DNA of 64,000 nt from Pseudomonas sp. NBRC 111124 (GCF_001320245.1 NZ_BCBA01000043.1:62001-126000), one strand, 5' to 3'. Positions 52,790-62,467 are shown, counted from the stretch's first letter. The notes: a model not told the origin generated them from the sequence alone. Made by a program: numbers and translations.

Positions 52790-53938
52790 ATGAACGCGCC
52801 TGCCCCACACATCAACTTCGAACTTCACGAACATCTGCTATTGACGGGCGCCACCGGATTTCTCGGTGGTTCGGTAACGGCCCAATTGATTGCCAGTGGC
52901 CGCAGCGCCAACTTGTGTTTCCTGGTACGCGCCGACAGCCGTGAGCAAGGCCTGGAACGCCTGCGTGACAACCTGCGCCAACACGGTGTTGACGAGCGCG
53001 ACTGCCTGGCCCTGCGCGCCGACCAGATCATTTGCGGCGACTTCCTCGACACCGGCTGGCTGGCCGAGGCCACACCGCGGCTGATGCAGATCGACCGGGT
53101 GATCAACTGCGCGGCGGTGGCTTCGTTCTCGAAGAACCCGAACATCTGGCCGGTCAATGTCGAAGGCACCTACGCCTTTGCCGAAGTGATGAGCCGCTCG
53201 ACGCGCCTCAAGCGCTTCCTGCACGTGGGCACGGCGATGAGCTGCGGGCCACAACGCGAGTCGCCGATCAGCGAGTCGTGGGACTTCCCGGCCGCCGAGC
53301 AGCAACTGGTCGACTACACCGCCTCCAAAGCCGAGATCGAACGGCGCATGAGCGAGCAGCTGCCGCAATTGCCGCTGGTGGTGGCGCGCCCGTCCATCGT
53401 GGTGGGCCACCGCACCCTCGGTTGCCAGGCGTCGGCGAGCATCTTCTGGGTGTTCCGCATGGGCTTTGCGCTGGAGAGCTTCACCTGCGAGCTGGACGAG
53501 CAGATCGATGTGATCCCGGTCGACTACTGCGCCGAAGCGCTGATCGGCCTGACCCTCAAACCACGGCTGGAGCACAACCTGTACCACATCTCCGCCGGCC
53601 ACCAGGCGGCCTGCACCTTTGGCGAGATCGACCAGGCCTTTGCCCACGCCAACGGCGCGGAGCCAGTGGGCGAGCGCTACCGCAAGGTCGATGTGGATGA
53701 CCTGAAGAGCCTGGCCCAGGACTTTGAAGCGCGCATCGGCCCGGCCAACCCGCGCCTGGTGCTGCGCGCCCTGCGCTTGTACAGCGGCTTTGCCGACCTC
53801 AACTACCTGTTCGACAACAGCCGCCTGCTTGAAGAAGGCATCGCCGTACCGCCGCGGTTCACCGATTACCTGGATGTGTGCGTGAAATCGTCCAGCGGCG
53901 TGAGTATCGCCACCCAGATGCAGTGGGATTTCAAGTAA
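52790..53938 (+). CDS. Extended SDR, thioester-reductase/acyl-reductase-like (NAD_binding_4 type)
   Basis: 382 aa. Rossmann motif LLTGATGFLGGSVTAQL near residue 18, then VINCAAVASFSKNPNIWPVNVEGTYAFAEVM (NVxGT), RFLHVGTAMSCG and the catalytic Tyr/Lys in VDYTASKAEIERRM. The pattern is that of the male-sterility/thioester-reductase domain of fatty-acyl reductases and carboxylic acid reductases, standing alone without an adenylation or carrier domain. It may reduce an acyl thioester to aldehyde or alcohol. The upstream region is AT-rich with two palindromes, suggesting tight control. Confidence 0.75.
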   Translation: MNAPAPHINFELHEHLLLTGATGFLGGSVTAQLIASGRSANLCFLVRADSREQGLERLRDNLRQHGVDERDCLALRADQIICGDFLDTGWLAEATPRLMQIDRVINCAAVASFSKNPNIWPVNVEGTYAFAEVMSRSTRLKRFLHVGTAMSCGPQRESPISESWDFPAAEQQLVDYTASKAEIERRMSEQLPQLPLVVARPSIVVGHRTLGCQASASIFWVFRMGFALESFTCELDEQIDVIPVDYCAEALIGLTLKPRLEHNLYHISAGHQAACTFGEIDQAFAHANGAEPVGERYRKVDVDDLKSLAQDFEARIGPANPRLVLRALRLYSGFADLNYLFDNSRLLEEGIAVPPRFTDYLDVCVKSSSGVSIATQMQWDFK

Positions 53939-53968
53939 GCCACCCTGCCAACGCATGACCCGCCTTCC

Positions 53969-54055
53969 CTGTGGGAGCGGGCGTGCCCGCGAAGAAAGCG
54001 ACTCGGTGCATGGCACCGGCTTCGCCGGTGTTCGCGGGCAAGCCCGCTCCCACAG
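53969..54055. repeat. Paired inverted REP elements
   Basis: CTGTGGGAGCGGGCGTGCCCGCGA at the left and its complement at the right flank a spacer with CACCGGCTTCGCCGGTG. Same family as 6287-6373. Lies between convergent genes and probably acts as a bidirectional transcript end. Confidence 0.85.
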
Positions 54056-54064
54056 GTTTCGGCG

Positions 54065-55030
54065 TTACTGCTCGTTGACCAGGTTCGGCGGGCGCTGGCC
54101 TGCCAAGGCGCTTAGCAGATTGACCACTGCACAGCGCGCCATGGCCTCCCGCGTCTCGTAGGTCGCCGAACCGATATGCGGTGTCGCCACCACGTTTTCG
54201 AGCTGCAACAACGGCGAGTCGACGGCCAACGGCTCTTGCACGAACACATCCAGCCCTGCCCCGCGAATCCGCTTCGCCTGCAACGCATCAATCAACGCAG
54301 CTTCATCCACCACCCGCCCACGGGCAATGTTCACCAGGATCGCCTCGGGCTTCATCAAGCCCAGCTCACGGGCGCCGATCAAGCCCTCGGTGCTGGCACT
54401 GAGCGGCACCGTGAGGCACACATAATCCGCCTCGGCCAGCAGCGCATCCAGGCTGCTGTAGCGCGCATCGTAACGCGCCTCGACCTCGGGCTTGGCCCGC
54501 GAACTGTGGTACAGCACTCGCATGCCGAACCCGGCAGCGCCACGCCGCGCCAGCGCTTCACCAATGCGCCCCATACCGACGATGCCCAAGGTCTTGCCAT
54601 GCACATCGGTACCGAAGTGCGCCGGCCCCAGGCTGGCCTGCCAGTTCCCCTCACGAACCCAATCGGCCAGTTCCACTACCCGCCGCGCGGTGGCCAGGAT
54701 CAAGGCAAAGCCGGTATCGGCCGTGGTCTCGGTGAGTACGTCAGGGGTGTTGGTCAGCATCACCCCGCGCTGTGTCAGGTCGGCGATATCGTAGTTGTCG
54801 ACGCCCACCGACACGCTGGAGATCACCTCCAGCTGCGGTGCCAGGTCGAGCAGCTCGCTGTCCAGGCGCAAACTGGCGCCCAACAAGCCATGCGCCCCCG
54901 GCAGGGCGTCACGCAGGCGCGCCAGGCCATCGGCGGCGGCGGTGTCCACCCAGGTCACCTCCACCTGCTCCTCCAGCTTCGCCAGCAAGGCGTCGGACAG
55001 GCGTTTGTACAAGACGATGCGTTTCTTCAT
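54065..55030 (-). CDS. kguD: 2-ketogluconate 6-phosphate reductase / 2-hydroxyacid dehydrogenase
   Basis: 321 aa D-isomer-specific 2-hydroxyacid dehydrogenase. LGIVGMGRIGEALARRGAAGFGMRVLYHSSR (NADPH-type Rossmann), NIARGRVVDEAALIDAL, catalytic Glu in DVFVQEPL and catalytic His in ATPHIGSATYETR. Last gene of the kgu operon, 9 bases after the transporter gene. Reduces 2-keto-6-phosphogluconate to 6-phosphogluconate. Confidence 0.92.
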   Translation of the reverse strand: MKKRIVLYKRLSDALLAKLEEQVEVTWVDTAAADGLARLRDALPGAHGLLGASLRLDSELLDLAPQLEVISSVSVGVDNYDIADLTQRGVMLTNTPDVLTETTADTGFALILATARRVVELADWVREGNWQASLGPAHFGTDVHGKTLGIVGMGRIGEALARRGAAGFGMRVLYHSSRAKPEVEARYDARYSSLDALLAEADYVCLTVPLSASTEGLIGARELGLMKPEAILVNIARGRVVDEAALIDALQAKRIRGAGLDVFVQEPLAVDSPLLQLENVVATPHIGSATYETREAMARCAVVNLLSALAGQRPPNLVNEQ

Positions 55031-55039
55031 GGCTGTTTC

Positions 55040-56332
55040 CTATTGGCTCATGGCCAGGCGCGGGCCGCCGCGCTTGGCCCGGCCTGAGGTCTGTGAGGTT
55101 TTCAATACGGCGGTCAACGCCACTGCAGTCAGCAGCGCCCCCGACATGAACAGGTAAGAGGCGCCCGGGCCGCCAGTGGCGCCATTGAGATAGCCCACCA
55201 GCCACGAGCCACCGAACGAACCCAGCGCGCCCATGCTGTTGATCAGCGCCATGGCCCCACCGGCCACGTTGCTCGGCAGGATCTCCGGCACGATGGCGAA
55301 GAACGGGCCATAAGGGGCATACATGCACGCGCCGGCAATCACCAGCAGTGCATAGGACAGCCAGAAGTGCTCGGCGCCCAAGGCGTAGGAGCCGTAGAAC
55401 GCGACGGCAGCGATCAGCAGCGGGGGCCAGACGAAGCGCTTGCGCTTCTGCAGCCGGTCCGAGGCCCACGACACACCGATCATGCCCAGCACGGCCGCCA
55501 TGTACGGCACCGAGGCCAGCCAGCCGGCCTCGACGATATCGACATTGGCCGCCTGCTTGAGGATCGACGGCAACCACAGCACGAAGCCATACACCCCGAT
55601 GCTCCAGCAGAAGTACTGCAGCGACAGCACGATCACCTGTGGCGAGCGGAACGCCTCGCGGTAATTCTTCACGGGCTTGATGCCTTGCTGCTCAGCGGCC
55701 AGGGCCTGCTGCAGTTCGGCCTTTTCCTGTTCGCTCAGCCACTTCACCTGGGCTGGCCGGTCATCCACCAGGCGCCACCAGATGAAGGCCCAGAGCACCG
55801 CCGGCAAGCCCTCGATGATGAACATCCAGCGCCAGTCGAAGTGCTTGATCAGGTAGCCCGAGACCACCGACATCCACAGGATGGTCACCGGGTTGCCGAG
55901 CATCAGGAAGGTATTGGCCCGCGAGCGCTCGGCGCGGGTGAACCAGTGGCACAGGTACACCAGCATGGCCGGCATCACCGCTGCTTCCACCACGCCGAGC
56001 AGAAAACGAATGGCGATCAGCAGGTAGACGTTGCTGATCATCCCGGTCAGGGTTGCCAGCCCGCCCCAGAGGATCAGGCTCACGAAGATCAATTTCTTCA
56101 CGCTGCGCTTTTCGGCGTAGATCGCGCCCGGTACCTGGAAGAAGAAGTAGCCAAGGAAGAACAACGCCCCCAGCAGCGAGGACAACACAGGGGTGATCTT
56201 CAGGTCGTCGGCCATGCCCGAGGCTGCGGCAAAGCCGTAGTTGGCGCGGTCAAGGTAGGCCAGGCTGTAGGTGATGAAGACGATCGGGATGATGTACCAC
56301 CAGCGGCGTGGTGCGAGGCGAGTCGGTTGCAT
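55040..56332 (-). CDS. kguT: 2-ketogluconate MFS transporter
   Basis: 430 aa, 12-helix major facilitator of the anion:cation symporter type: FITYSLAYLDRANYGFAAASGMADDLKITPVLSSLLGALFFLGYFFFQVPGAIYAEKRSVKK and RFLLGVVEAAVMPAMLVYLCHWFTRAERSRAN. Takes 2-ketogluconate made by the periplasmic dehydrogenase into the cytoplasm for KguK. Third gene of kguE-K-T-D. Confidence 0.93.
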   Translation of the reverse strand: MQPTRLAPRRWWYIIPIVFITYSLAYLDRANYGFAAASGMADDLKITPVLSSLLGALFFLGYFFFQVPGAIYAEKRSVKKLIFVSLILWGGLATLTGMISNVYLLIAIRFLLGVVEAAVMPAMLVYLCHWFTRAERSRANTFLMLGNPVTILWMSVVSGYLIKHFDWRWMFIIEGLPAVLWAFIWWRLVDDRPAQVKWLSEQEKAELQQALAAEQQGIKPVKNYREAFRSPQVIVLSLQYFCWSIGVYGFVLWLPSILKQAANVDIVEAGWLASVPYMAAVLGMIGVSWASDRLQKRKRFVWPPLLIAAVAFYGSYALGAEHFWLSYALLVIAGACMYAPYGPFFAIVPEILPSNVAGGAMALINSMGALGSFGGSWLVGYLNGATGGPGASYLFMSGALLTAVALTAVLKTSQTSGRAKRGGPRLAMSQ

Positions 56333-56395
56333 GAAACGTTCTCCTGAGCTTGTTGTTTTTGTCGCAACAGGGCCGGCAGGCCGGCGTTCAGCGGT

Positions 56396-57346
56396 TCAGG
56401 CACTTCTGCGCAGTTCGTGCGCCTGCAGTTCATGACGGTGTGGCAGGCCTTCCATGTCGCCACGCGATTGCACGGCGCGGCTGCCGCACCAGTTGCCGCG
56501 CGCCACGGCGTCGGCCAGCGGGCGGCCTTCGAGCAGCGCGCTGACCACGCCGACGGCAAAGGCATCACCGGCGCCCACGGTGTCCACCACCTTGGCCACC
56601 GGCACCGGGGCAACCTGCCCCGCGCCACGGCCATTGTGGTAGTAGGCCCCCGCATCACCGAGCTTGATCACCACGTGCTCTACGCCCTGGTCGAGGTAGA
56701 AGGCAGCGATATCGGCGGGTGTGTGCTGGCCGGTCAGCAAACGGCCCTCTTCCAGGCCGGGCAGCACCCAGTGGGCCTTCACCGCCAGGGCGTTGATTTC
56801 ACGGATCATGGTCATGCGGTCCGGCCAGAGCGACGGGCGTAGGTTCGGGTCGAAGGAAACACTGCGCCCGGCCGCGCGCATGCCGTCGATCAACGCATGG
56901 GACAGTGCCCGGCAGCTGGCCGACAGCGCAGGCGGAATGCCTGTGGCATGCAGGTGGCGGGCCTGCAGCAGCGCCGGGTCGAGCAGCGCGGTGGACAGGC
57001 GACTGGCGGCGGAGTCGCTGCGGAAGTACTCCACAACCGGGTCGCTGCCATCATCGCAGCGGCTTTTCAGCTGAAAGCCGGTTGGCCGGCTGGCATCAAC
57101 CTCGACACTGCTGCAATCCAGACCCTCTTGGCGCAAGCTTTCGAGCACGAACCGCCCCAGCGAGTCGGCACCGACCCGGCTCAGCCAGCGCACGCGAAAG
57201 CCCAGGCGGGCCAGGCCGATGGCAACGTTGCTATCGGCGCCGGCGATGCGTTTGCCGAAGGCGCCGACACTGGCCAGGTCGCCGGCCTGCTCGGCGACGA
57301 ACATGGCCATGGTTTCGCCGAAACACAGCACGTCATGCTCAAGCAT
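56396..57346 (-). CDS. kguK: 2-ketogluconate kinase (PfkB family)
   Basis: 316 aa ribokinase/PfkB-family sugar kinase. N-terminal CFGETMAMF, GGxG-like GADSNVAIGLARLG, and the C-terminal PfkB signature VVDTVGAGDAFAVGVVSALLEG with the catalytic Asp. Phosphorylates 2-ketogluconate. The ATG overlaps the end of kguE by 8 bases and its GGAGG lies inside kguE, so translation is coupled. Confidence 0.93.
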   Translation of the reverse strand: MLEHDVLCFGETMAMFVAEQAGDLASVGAFGKRIAGADSNVAIGLARLGFRVRWLSRVGADSLGRFVLESLRQEGLDCSSVEVDASRPTGFQLKSRCDDGSDPVVEYFRSDSAASRLSTALLDPALLQARHLHATGIPPALSASCRALSHALIDGMRAAGRSVSFDPNLRPSLWPDRMTMIREINALAVKAHWVLPGLEEGRLLTGQHTPADIAAFYLDQGVEHVVIKLGDAGAYYHNGRGAGQVAPVPVAKVVDTVGAGDAFAVGVVSALLEGRPLADAVARGNWCGSRAVQSRGDMEGLPHRHELQAHELRRSA

Positions 57347-58118
57347 GGCTCACCTCCTCGCCCAGCCCCAGCCGCGCCAGGTCATGCACCTGGGCGCGGG
57401 TCAGCGCCAACAGGTCATCGCTGACCAGGGGGTATTCCACCGCGCGCACCAGGCCGGGGCTGAATTCATCGAACAGCGCCTCCCAGGCCAGCAGGTCGCC
57501 AGCCTTGGGCGGCACGGCGTGCAAGCGGCCATCTGCACCTTGCTGCACGGCCTTGCAGTGCACGTAGCGCACCCAGCGGCCGAGCTGGCGAGCGGCCTGC
57601 AAAGCGGACTCGCCCTGCCATTGCCAGTTGCCGATGTCGAAGGTCATGCCCAGCGGCATCCCCCAGCCCTGCGCATGCTGGAAGAAACGCAGCAGTGGCT
57701 CGATGCGCCCGCCTTGCGGGGTCTGGTCATTCTCCACCAGCAACACAGGATCACCCTCGCGCAGCAGTGCCTGCAAGGCGCTGAGATCGCATTGCTCATG
57801 GTAATGCCCCAGTGAAACCTTCAGCGCCACGGCGCCCAGGGCCTTGGCCAGCGCCAGCTTCGCCGGCAGTTGCGGGGCTGGCTCGCCTTGCGCCGTCCAC
57901 AACTCCAGCGGCGAGGAATACAGGCATTCCAGACCAGAGGCTGCGATCGCTGCCGAAAGCGCGACCGTGTCGGGCGCTGCATCGAACAACTCTTCGCGCA
58001 GTTCGATGCGACTGACGCCGGCAGCCGCCAGCAGTTCGACAAAACTCTGCTGGCCACGCTGGCGCACGAGACCGGCGCCGTAGCTGGAGAGACTGATGGA
58101 AACGGGGTTCGCATGCAT
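57339..58118 (-). CDS. kguE: KguE sugar-phosphate isomerase/epimerase-like protein
   Basis: 259 aa TIM-barrel protein of the xylose-isomerase-like AP endonuclease family (LLVENDQTPQGGRIEPLLRFFQ, MTFDIGNWQWQG, RYVHCKAV metal-binding pattern). First gene of the kgu operon, with a PtxS operator 15 bases upstream of its ATG. Its exact reaction in 2-ketogluconate use is not established. Confidence 0.88.
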   Translation of the reverse strand: MHANPVSISLSSYGAGLVRQRGQQSFVELLAAAGVSRIELREELFDAAPDTVALSAAIAASGLECLYSSPLELWTAQGEPAPQLPAKLALAKALGAVALKVSLGHYHEQCDLSALQALLREGDPVLLVENDQTPQGGRIEPLLRFFQHAQGWGMPLGMTFDIGNWQWQGESALQAARQLGRWVRYVHCKAVQQGADGRLHAVPPKAGDLLAWEALFDEFSPGLVRAVEYPLVSDDLLALTRAQVHDLARLGLGEEVSHA

Positions 58119-58132
58119 TGTTGTTATCCTTA

Positions 58133-58146
58133 TGAAACCGGTTTCA
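58133..58146. promoter_or_regulatory. PtxS operator upstream of kguE
   Basis: TGAAACCGGTTTCA, the published PtxS palindrome, perfect. Between ptxS and kguE, so PtxS blocks kguEKTD until 2-ketogluconate releases it. Confidence 0.93.
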
Positions 58147-58187
58147 TTTTTAGTTGCATCAAAGCGGGCAGCGTTGCTGACCGCAGG

Positions 58188-59210
58188 TTATTCCTGTGCT
58201 TGAGTGGAACCGCGGGTAATCAGCTGTGCCTTGAAGTCGATGCGTCGAGGCACGTCGTTGCTGCCGCGCAGGCGTTCGAGCAGGCACTCGAATGCGGCCA
58301 CGCCAATGCGCTCGGTTGGCTGGGCCAGTGCAGTGATGCCGCTGCCGACCAGGGGGTACCAGTCCAGTTCGTCGAGGGCGATCAGGCCCACGTCGCTGAA
58401 CAGATTGCAGCCCGCATCGTGCAGTACCCGGCTAACCGCCAATGTGGCCACGCCGTTGAAGGTGAAGATCGCCTGCGGGCCATGGCCGTTGCTGGCAAGG
58501 AAGGCGCCAAGCTTGGCCGGCAAACCGGGGTCGACCTCCAGCAATTGCTGGCGCATGCCGTTGCGATTGCTGATGGAGGCGGTAAAGGCCTGCACCCGCT
58601 CCAGGCGCGAGCTGGTGCCGTCGAGCGGTTCGGTGACCGCGAGAATGTCGCGGTAGCCCCGCGCCTGCAGATGGTCCAGCGCCTGCTCGATGGCATCGGT
58701 GTTGTCCAGGCCCACCAGGTCGACCTTGAGCTCCGGCAGTTGTCGGTCGACCAGCACCATGGGGATGTCGCGCTGCAGGTTCAGCAGTTCGCCCGGGTGG
58801 CGGCCAAGGGTGTTCACGATAAGCCCTTCGACGTTATAGGACTGCAGGGCCTTCAGGTGGTGGCGCTCCTGCTCGTCGTCGCGGTTGGTGTTGCATACCA
58901 CCAGGCTGTAGCCGTGCTGGCGGCAGGCGGTTTCCACGCCGTGCATCACGGCCACAGAATAGGGGTTGAGTATGTCGGCCACGAGCATGCCGATCAGGCG
59001 TGTCTGGCCACGCTTCAGGCCGCGGGCCATCTGGTTGGGCCGGTAGCCCAGCCGTTCGATGACCGCTTCCAGGCGCTTGGCGGTGGCTTCGGCCAGCAGC
59101 TGACGATCGCCGCCAATGTAGCGCGAGACCGTGGCCTTGGACACACCGGCCACACGTGCCACTTCGCTGATGGTCACCCGCTCGCGGGGATTGGAGGGTG
59201 AATCGGTCAT
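58188..59210 (-). CDS. ptxS: LacI-family repressor PtxS
   Basis: 340 aa. N-terminal LacI HTH (VTISEVARVAGVSKATVSRYIGGDRQLLAEATAKRLEAVIERLGYRPNQMARGLK) and a periplasmic-binding-like effector domain (LIGMLVADILNPYSVAVMHGVE ... VGLIALDELDWYPLVGSGITALAQP). Represses 2-ketogluconate genes and itself through the TGAAACCGGTTTCA sites in this window; effector is 2-ketogluconate. Confidence 0.95.
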   Translation of the reverse strand: MTDSPSNPRERVTISEVARVAGVSKATVSRYIGGDRQLLAEATAKRLEAVIERLGYRPNQMARGLKRGQTRLIGMLVADILNPYSVAVMHGVETACRQHGYSLVVCNTNRDDEQERHHLKALQSYNVEGLIVNTLGRHPGELLNLQRDIPMVLVDRQLPELKVDLVGLDNTDAIEQALDHLQARGYRDILAVTEPLDGTSSRLERVQAFTASISNRNGMRQQLLEVDPGLPAKLGAFLASNGHGPQAIFTFNGVATLAVSRVLHDAGCNLFSDVGLIALDELDWYPLVGSGITALAQPTERIGVAAFECLLERLRGSNDVPRRIDFKAQLITRGSTQAQE

Positions 59211-59247
59211 TGCGGAGCCCTTGTGATTGTTGTCGGGTGACGGCCAA

Positions 59248-59261
59248 TGAAACCGGTTTCA
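59248..59261. promoter_or_regulatory. PtxS operator upstream of ptxS
   Basis: Perfect TGAAACCGGTTTCA 38 bases before the ptxS ATG, consistent with autorepression. Confidence 0.93.
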
Positions 59262-59301
59262 ATACAGCAAAACCTTGCGCGTTCGTCAACCTACCATTGA
59301 T

Positions 59302-59415
59302 TGTAGGAGCGGCCTTGTGTCGCGAAAGGGCTGCGCAGCAGCCCCAGAATTCACCGACGATGCTGATTATTGGGGCCGCTTTGCGGCCCTTTCGCGACAC
59401 AAGGCCGCTCCTACA
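59302..59415. repeat. Paired inverted REP elements, second family
   Basis: TGTAGGAGCGGCCTTGTGTCGCGAAAGGGC and its complement face each other, with an inner GGGGCCGCTTTGCGGCCC hairpin. They lie between the cytochrome gene stop and ptxS, both leftward, probably ending the dehydrogenase transcript. Confidence 0.85.
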
Positions 59416-59431
59416 AATTCATGCGCCGGGC

Positions 59432-60667
59432 CTAACGGAGGCTCTTCACCTCAGCGGCGCTCACCGCGTTGCCTTGGTTCCCCCAGCTGCTGCGAATGAA
59501 GTTCACCACATCGGCCACTTCCTGGTCGCTCAAGCGCCAGCCGAACGCCGGCATGGTGAAGTTCGACGGCGCGGTATGGGTCGCCGGCACGGTCCCGCCT
59601 GCCAGTACCACATGGATCAGCGAGGTGGCATCGGCCGTCTGCACCACCGGGTTGCCCGCCAGCGCCGGAAACACCCGGGTGTAGCCATGGCCATCGGTAC
59701 GGTGGCAGGCCGCGCAGTTGTCGATGTACACCGACGCTCCGGGCTTGCTGTCGTCACCCTGCCACAAGGCATCGGCCACCTGCTTGTCATACACGTGCGG
59801 CGTGTCGTTCGGATCGCTTGGCGGCAGGGTCTTGAGGTAACGGGCAATGGCGGTCAGGTCGGCGTCGCTCAGGTGCTGCATGCTGTGCTCGACCACGTCG
59901 CTCATGCCGCCGAACACCGCGCTGCGGTCGCTGCGGCCGGTCTTGAGGAACTGCACCAGCTGCTCCTCGCTCCAGCTGCCCAGGCCGTCCTTGTGGTCGC
60001 CGCGCAGGTTCTTGGCGATCCAGCCTTCCAGCGGCGCACTGCCGGCGAGGAACTGCTCGCCATCGGCCGGGCTCAGGGCCTTTTCCTGCATGGTCAGGGC
60101 GCGTGGGGTATGGCACGCGCCACAGTGGCCCAGCCCTTCGACCAGGTACGCACCACGGCTGACCACCGGGTCTGCGCCGGCTGGTGCCTGCCAGGCCTTC
60201 ACCTCGGGGGCGAACAGCCCGCGCCAGATTGACAGCGGCCAGCGCATGCTCAGGGGCCAGGGGATATCGGTCGGCTTGTTGGGTTGCACGACCGGCTCGA
60301 CGCCCTGCATGAAGTACGCATACAGCGCCTGCATGTCGTCATCACTGACCCGCGCATAGGACGGGTACGGCATGGCCGGGTACAAGGTGCTGCCGTCCTT
60401 GGCGATGCCTTTGCGCACGGCCTGGTCGAAGTCGGTGAAGCTGTACTGGCCGATGCCACTGGCGTCCGGGGTGATGTTGGTGGAGTACACCGTGCCGATC
60501 GGGGTTTCCATCGGCAAGCCGCCGGCAAAGGGTTTGCCGCCCTTGGCCGTATGGCACGCCACGCAGTCACCTGCACGGGCCAGGTACTCGCCCTTCTTCA
60601 CCAGGGCATCGTCGGCCTGGGCTGCCGTGGCGCCCAGCAACAAGGTTGCGATCAACAGGTTCTTCAT
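59432..60667 (-). CDS. Gluconate 2-dehydrogenase, cytochrome c subunit
   Basis: 411 aa from MKNLLIATLLLGATAAQA (Sec signal). Three c-type heme motifs, CVACH near the N-terminus, CGACH in the middle and CAACH near the C-terminus, give a triheme cytochrome. It accepts electrons from the flavoprotein and passes them to the respiratory chain at the outer face of the inner membrane. The second ATG is preferred: AGGAG is 8 bases from it but only 2 from the first ATG at 60,673. Confidence 0.92.
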   Translation of the reverse strand: MKNLLIATLLLGATAAQADDALVKKGEYLARAGDCVACHTAKGGKPFAGGLPMETPIGTVYSTNITPDASGIGQYSFTDFDQAVRKGIAKDGSTLYPAMPYPSYARVSDDDMQALYAYFMQGVEPVVQPNKPTDIPWPLSMRWPLSIWRGLFAPEVKAWQAPAGADPVVSRGAYLVEGLGHCGACHTPRALTMQEKALSPADGEQFLAGSAPLEGWIAKNLRGDHKDGLGSWSEEQLVQFLKTGRSDRSAVFGGMSDVVEHSMQHLSDADLTAIARYLKTLPPSDPNDTPHVYDKQVADALWQGDDSKPGASVYIDNCAACHRTDGHGYTRVFPALAGNPVVQTADATSLIHVVLAGGTVPATHTAPSNFTMPAFGWRLSDQEVADVVNFIRSSWGNQGNAVSAAEVKSLR

Positions 60668-60679
60668 GTTCATCGCTCC

Positions 60680-62464
60680 TCAAGCCTTGACCAGCGGGCC
60701 GGGGTTCTTCAGGTACTGCTCGCGGATCGCCCGGGCCGACCAGTAGGTCAGCGCGGCTACCAGACCCGTGGGGTTGTAACCCAAGCCCTGGGGGAACGCC
60801 GAAGCCCCAGGGACGAACACGTTGTGCACGTCCCAGCTCTGCAGGTAGCGGTTGAGCGCACTGGTCTTCGGGTCGCTGCCCATGATCGCGCCACCGTTGA
60901 GGTGGGTGGTCTGGTAGCTGGCGGTGTTGAAGTGCTCCTTGACCTTCTTGCCGAGGATGGCGATGGACTTAGGGTTCATCGCCTGGGCGATCTTGCTCAG
61001 CTTGTCGACCATGAACTGGTTCATCCTGATGTCGTTTTCCTGCCAGTCGAAGGTCATGCGCAGCAGCGGCTGGCCGTAGGCATCGCGGTAGGTCGGGTCG
61101 AGGTCGAGGTAGTTGCCGCGGTACGACTGGTGCGCACCGTGGGCGTCCATCGATACCTGATGGGTGTAATAGTCGGCGGTGGCCTTTTTCCAGGCGCTGC
61201 CCCAGGCCGGGGTGCCCGGTGGCGTGCCGCCCCCGGCAATCGGCCGGGTACCGGCCTGGTTGACCCACATCGGTGAGCCGCCGACGAAGCCGTGCGGCCC
61301 ATGATCGAAGTTGTCGGCGTTGAAGTCGTCGATGGCCACGCCGTTGCCGCCAGCGCCGATGAAGTTGTTGGTGTAGGTGTCCTTGTCGAAAAACGCCTTG
61401 ACCGTGCCCATGTTCTGGTAGGCGAAGTTACGGCCGACCACGCCTTCGTTCTTGATCGGGTCATAAGGCTTGCCGATGCCGGACAGCAGCATCAGGCGCA
61501 CGTTGTTGAACTGGAAGGCGGCGAGGATGACGATATCCGCCGGCTGCTCCACTTCGCGGCCCTGGGCATCGATGTAGGTCACGCCGGTGGCCTTGCGCTT
61601 GCTGTCGTCCAGGTTCACCCGCAGCACATGGGCGTTGGCGCGCAGCTCGAAATTCGGCACCTGGCGCAGCGCTGGCAGGATGTTCACGTTCGGCGAAGCC
61701 TTGGAGTACATGTAGCAGACGTAGCCGCTGCAGAAGCCGCAGAAGTTGCACGGCCCCATCTGCGCGCCGTACGGGTTGGTGTACGGCCCGGAGGTGTTGG
61801 CCGACGGCAGGTTGTAGGGCTTGTAGCCAAGGCTGGCCGCGGCCTTTTCGAACAACTTGGCCGACACCACGTTCTTTTGCGATGCCAGCGGGAACGGGTT
61901 GGAACGGTCAGGGGCGTAGGGGTTGCCGCCCTTCCCTTCGCCCACTCGTTTGCCGTTCACGGTCCAGGCCTGGCCCGAGGTGCCGAACACCTTCTCGGCG
62001 AAGTCGAAGTGCGGCTCCAGTTCCTCGTAGCTGACGCCGAAGTCCTGGATGGTCATGTCTTCGGGGATGAAGCGCTTGCCGTAGCGCTCCTCATAGTGGC
62101 TGCGCATGCGCAGCTCGATCGGGTCGACCCGAAAGTGCACGCCCGACCAGTGCAGGCCGGCACCGCCAACGCCCTTGCCCGGCAGGAAGGCGCCGAGCTG
62201 GCGGTTGGGCAGCGCGACATCGTTGACGCTGTGGCGGATGGTGACGGTTTCTTTCGACACATCGACGAACAGCTTCTTGCGCACGCTGTAGGTCAGTTCA
62301 TCAATCACCTGCGGGTAACTGCCGTCCGGGTAAGTGTCCTGCATCGGCCCGCGCTCCAGCGCCACCACCTGCAGCCCGGCTTCGGTGAGCTCCTTGGCCA
62401 TGATCGCGCCGGCCCAGCCGAAACCGACGATCACCACGTCAGCCTTTTTCATTGCATTGGCCAT
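60680..62464 (-). CDS. Gluconate 2-dehydrogenase, FAD (GMC) subunit
   Basis: 594 aa GMC oxidoreductase. FAD-binding VVIVGFGWAGAIMAKELTEAGLQVVALERG at the N-terminus and the C-terminal YQTTHLNGGAIMGSDPKTSALN (catalytic His) plus NPTGLVAALTYWSA. A Cys-rich stretch MGPCNFCGFCSGYVCYMYSK may hold an iron-sulfur cluster, as reported for related enzymes. Oxidises gluconate to 2-ketogluconate in the periplasm; exported with the Tat-signal small subunit since it has no signal of its own. Confidence 0.93.
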   Translation of the reverse strand: MANAMKKADVVIVGFGWAGAIMAKELTEAGLQVVALERGPMQDTYPDGSYPQVIDELTYSVRKKLFVDVSKETVTIRHSVNDVALPNRQLGAFLPGKGVGGAGLHWSGVHFRVDPIELRMRSHYEERYGKRFIPEDMTIQDFGVSYEELEPHFDFAEKVFGTSGQAWTVNGKRVGEGKGGNPYAPDRSNPFPLASQKNVVSAKLFEKAAASLGYKPYNLPSANTSGPYTNPYGAQMGPCNFCGFCSGYVCYMYSKASPNVNILPALRQVPNFELRANAHVLRVNLDDSKRKATGVTYIDAQGREVEQPADIVILAAFQFNNVRLMLLSGIGKPYDPIKNEGVVGRNFAYQNMGTVKAFFDKDTYTNNFIGAGGNGVAIDDFNADNFDHGPHGFVGGSPMWVNQAGTRPIAGGGTPPGTPAWGSAWKKATADYYTHQVSMDAHGAHQSYRGNYLDLDPTYRDAYGQPLLRMTFDWQENDIRMNQFMVDKLSKIAQAMNPKSIAILGKKVKEHFNTASYQTTHLNGGAIMGSDPKTSALNRYLQSWDVHNVFVPGASAFPQGLGYNPTGLVAALTYWSARAIREQYLKNPGPLVKA

Positions 62465-62467
62465 GTC

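Noticed and set aside
6287..59415. CRISPR array or insertion-sequence ends suggested by repeated 20-30 bp elements
   Set aside because: The repeats are dispersed, paired and inverted with the Pseudomonas REP core; there is no regular spacer pattern and no transposase gene.
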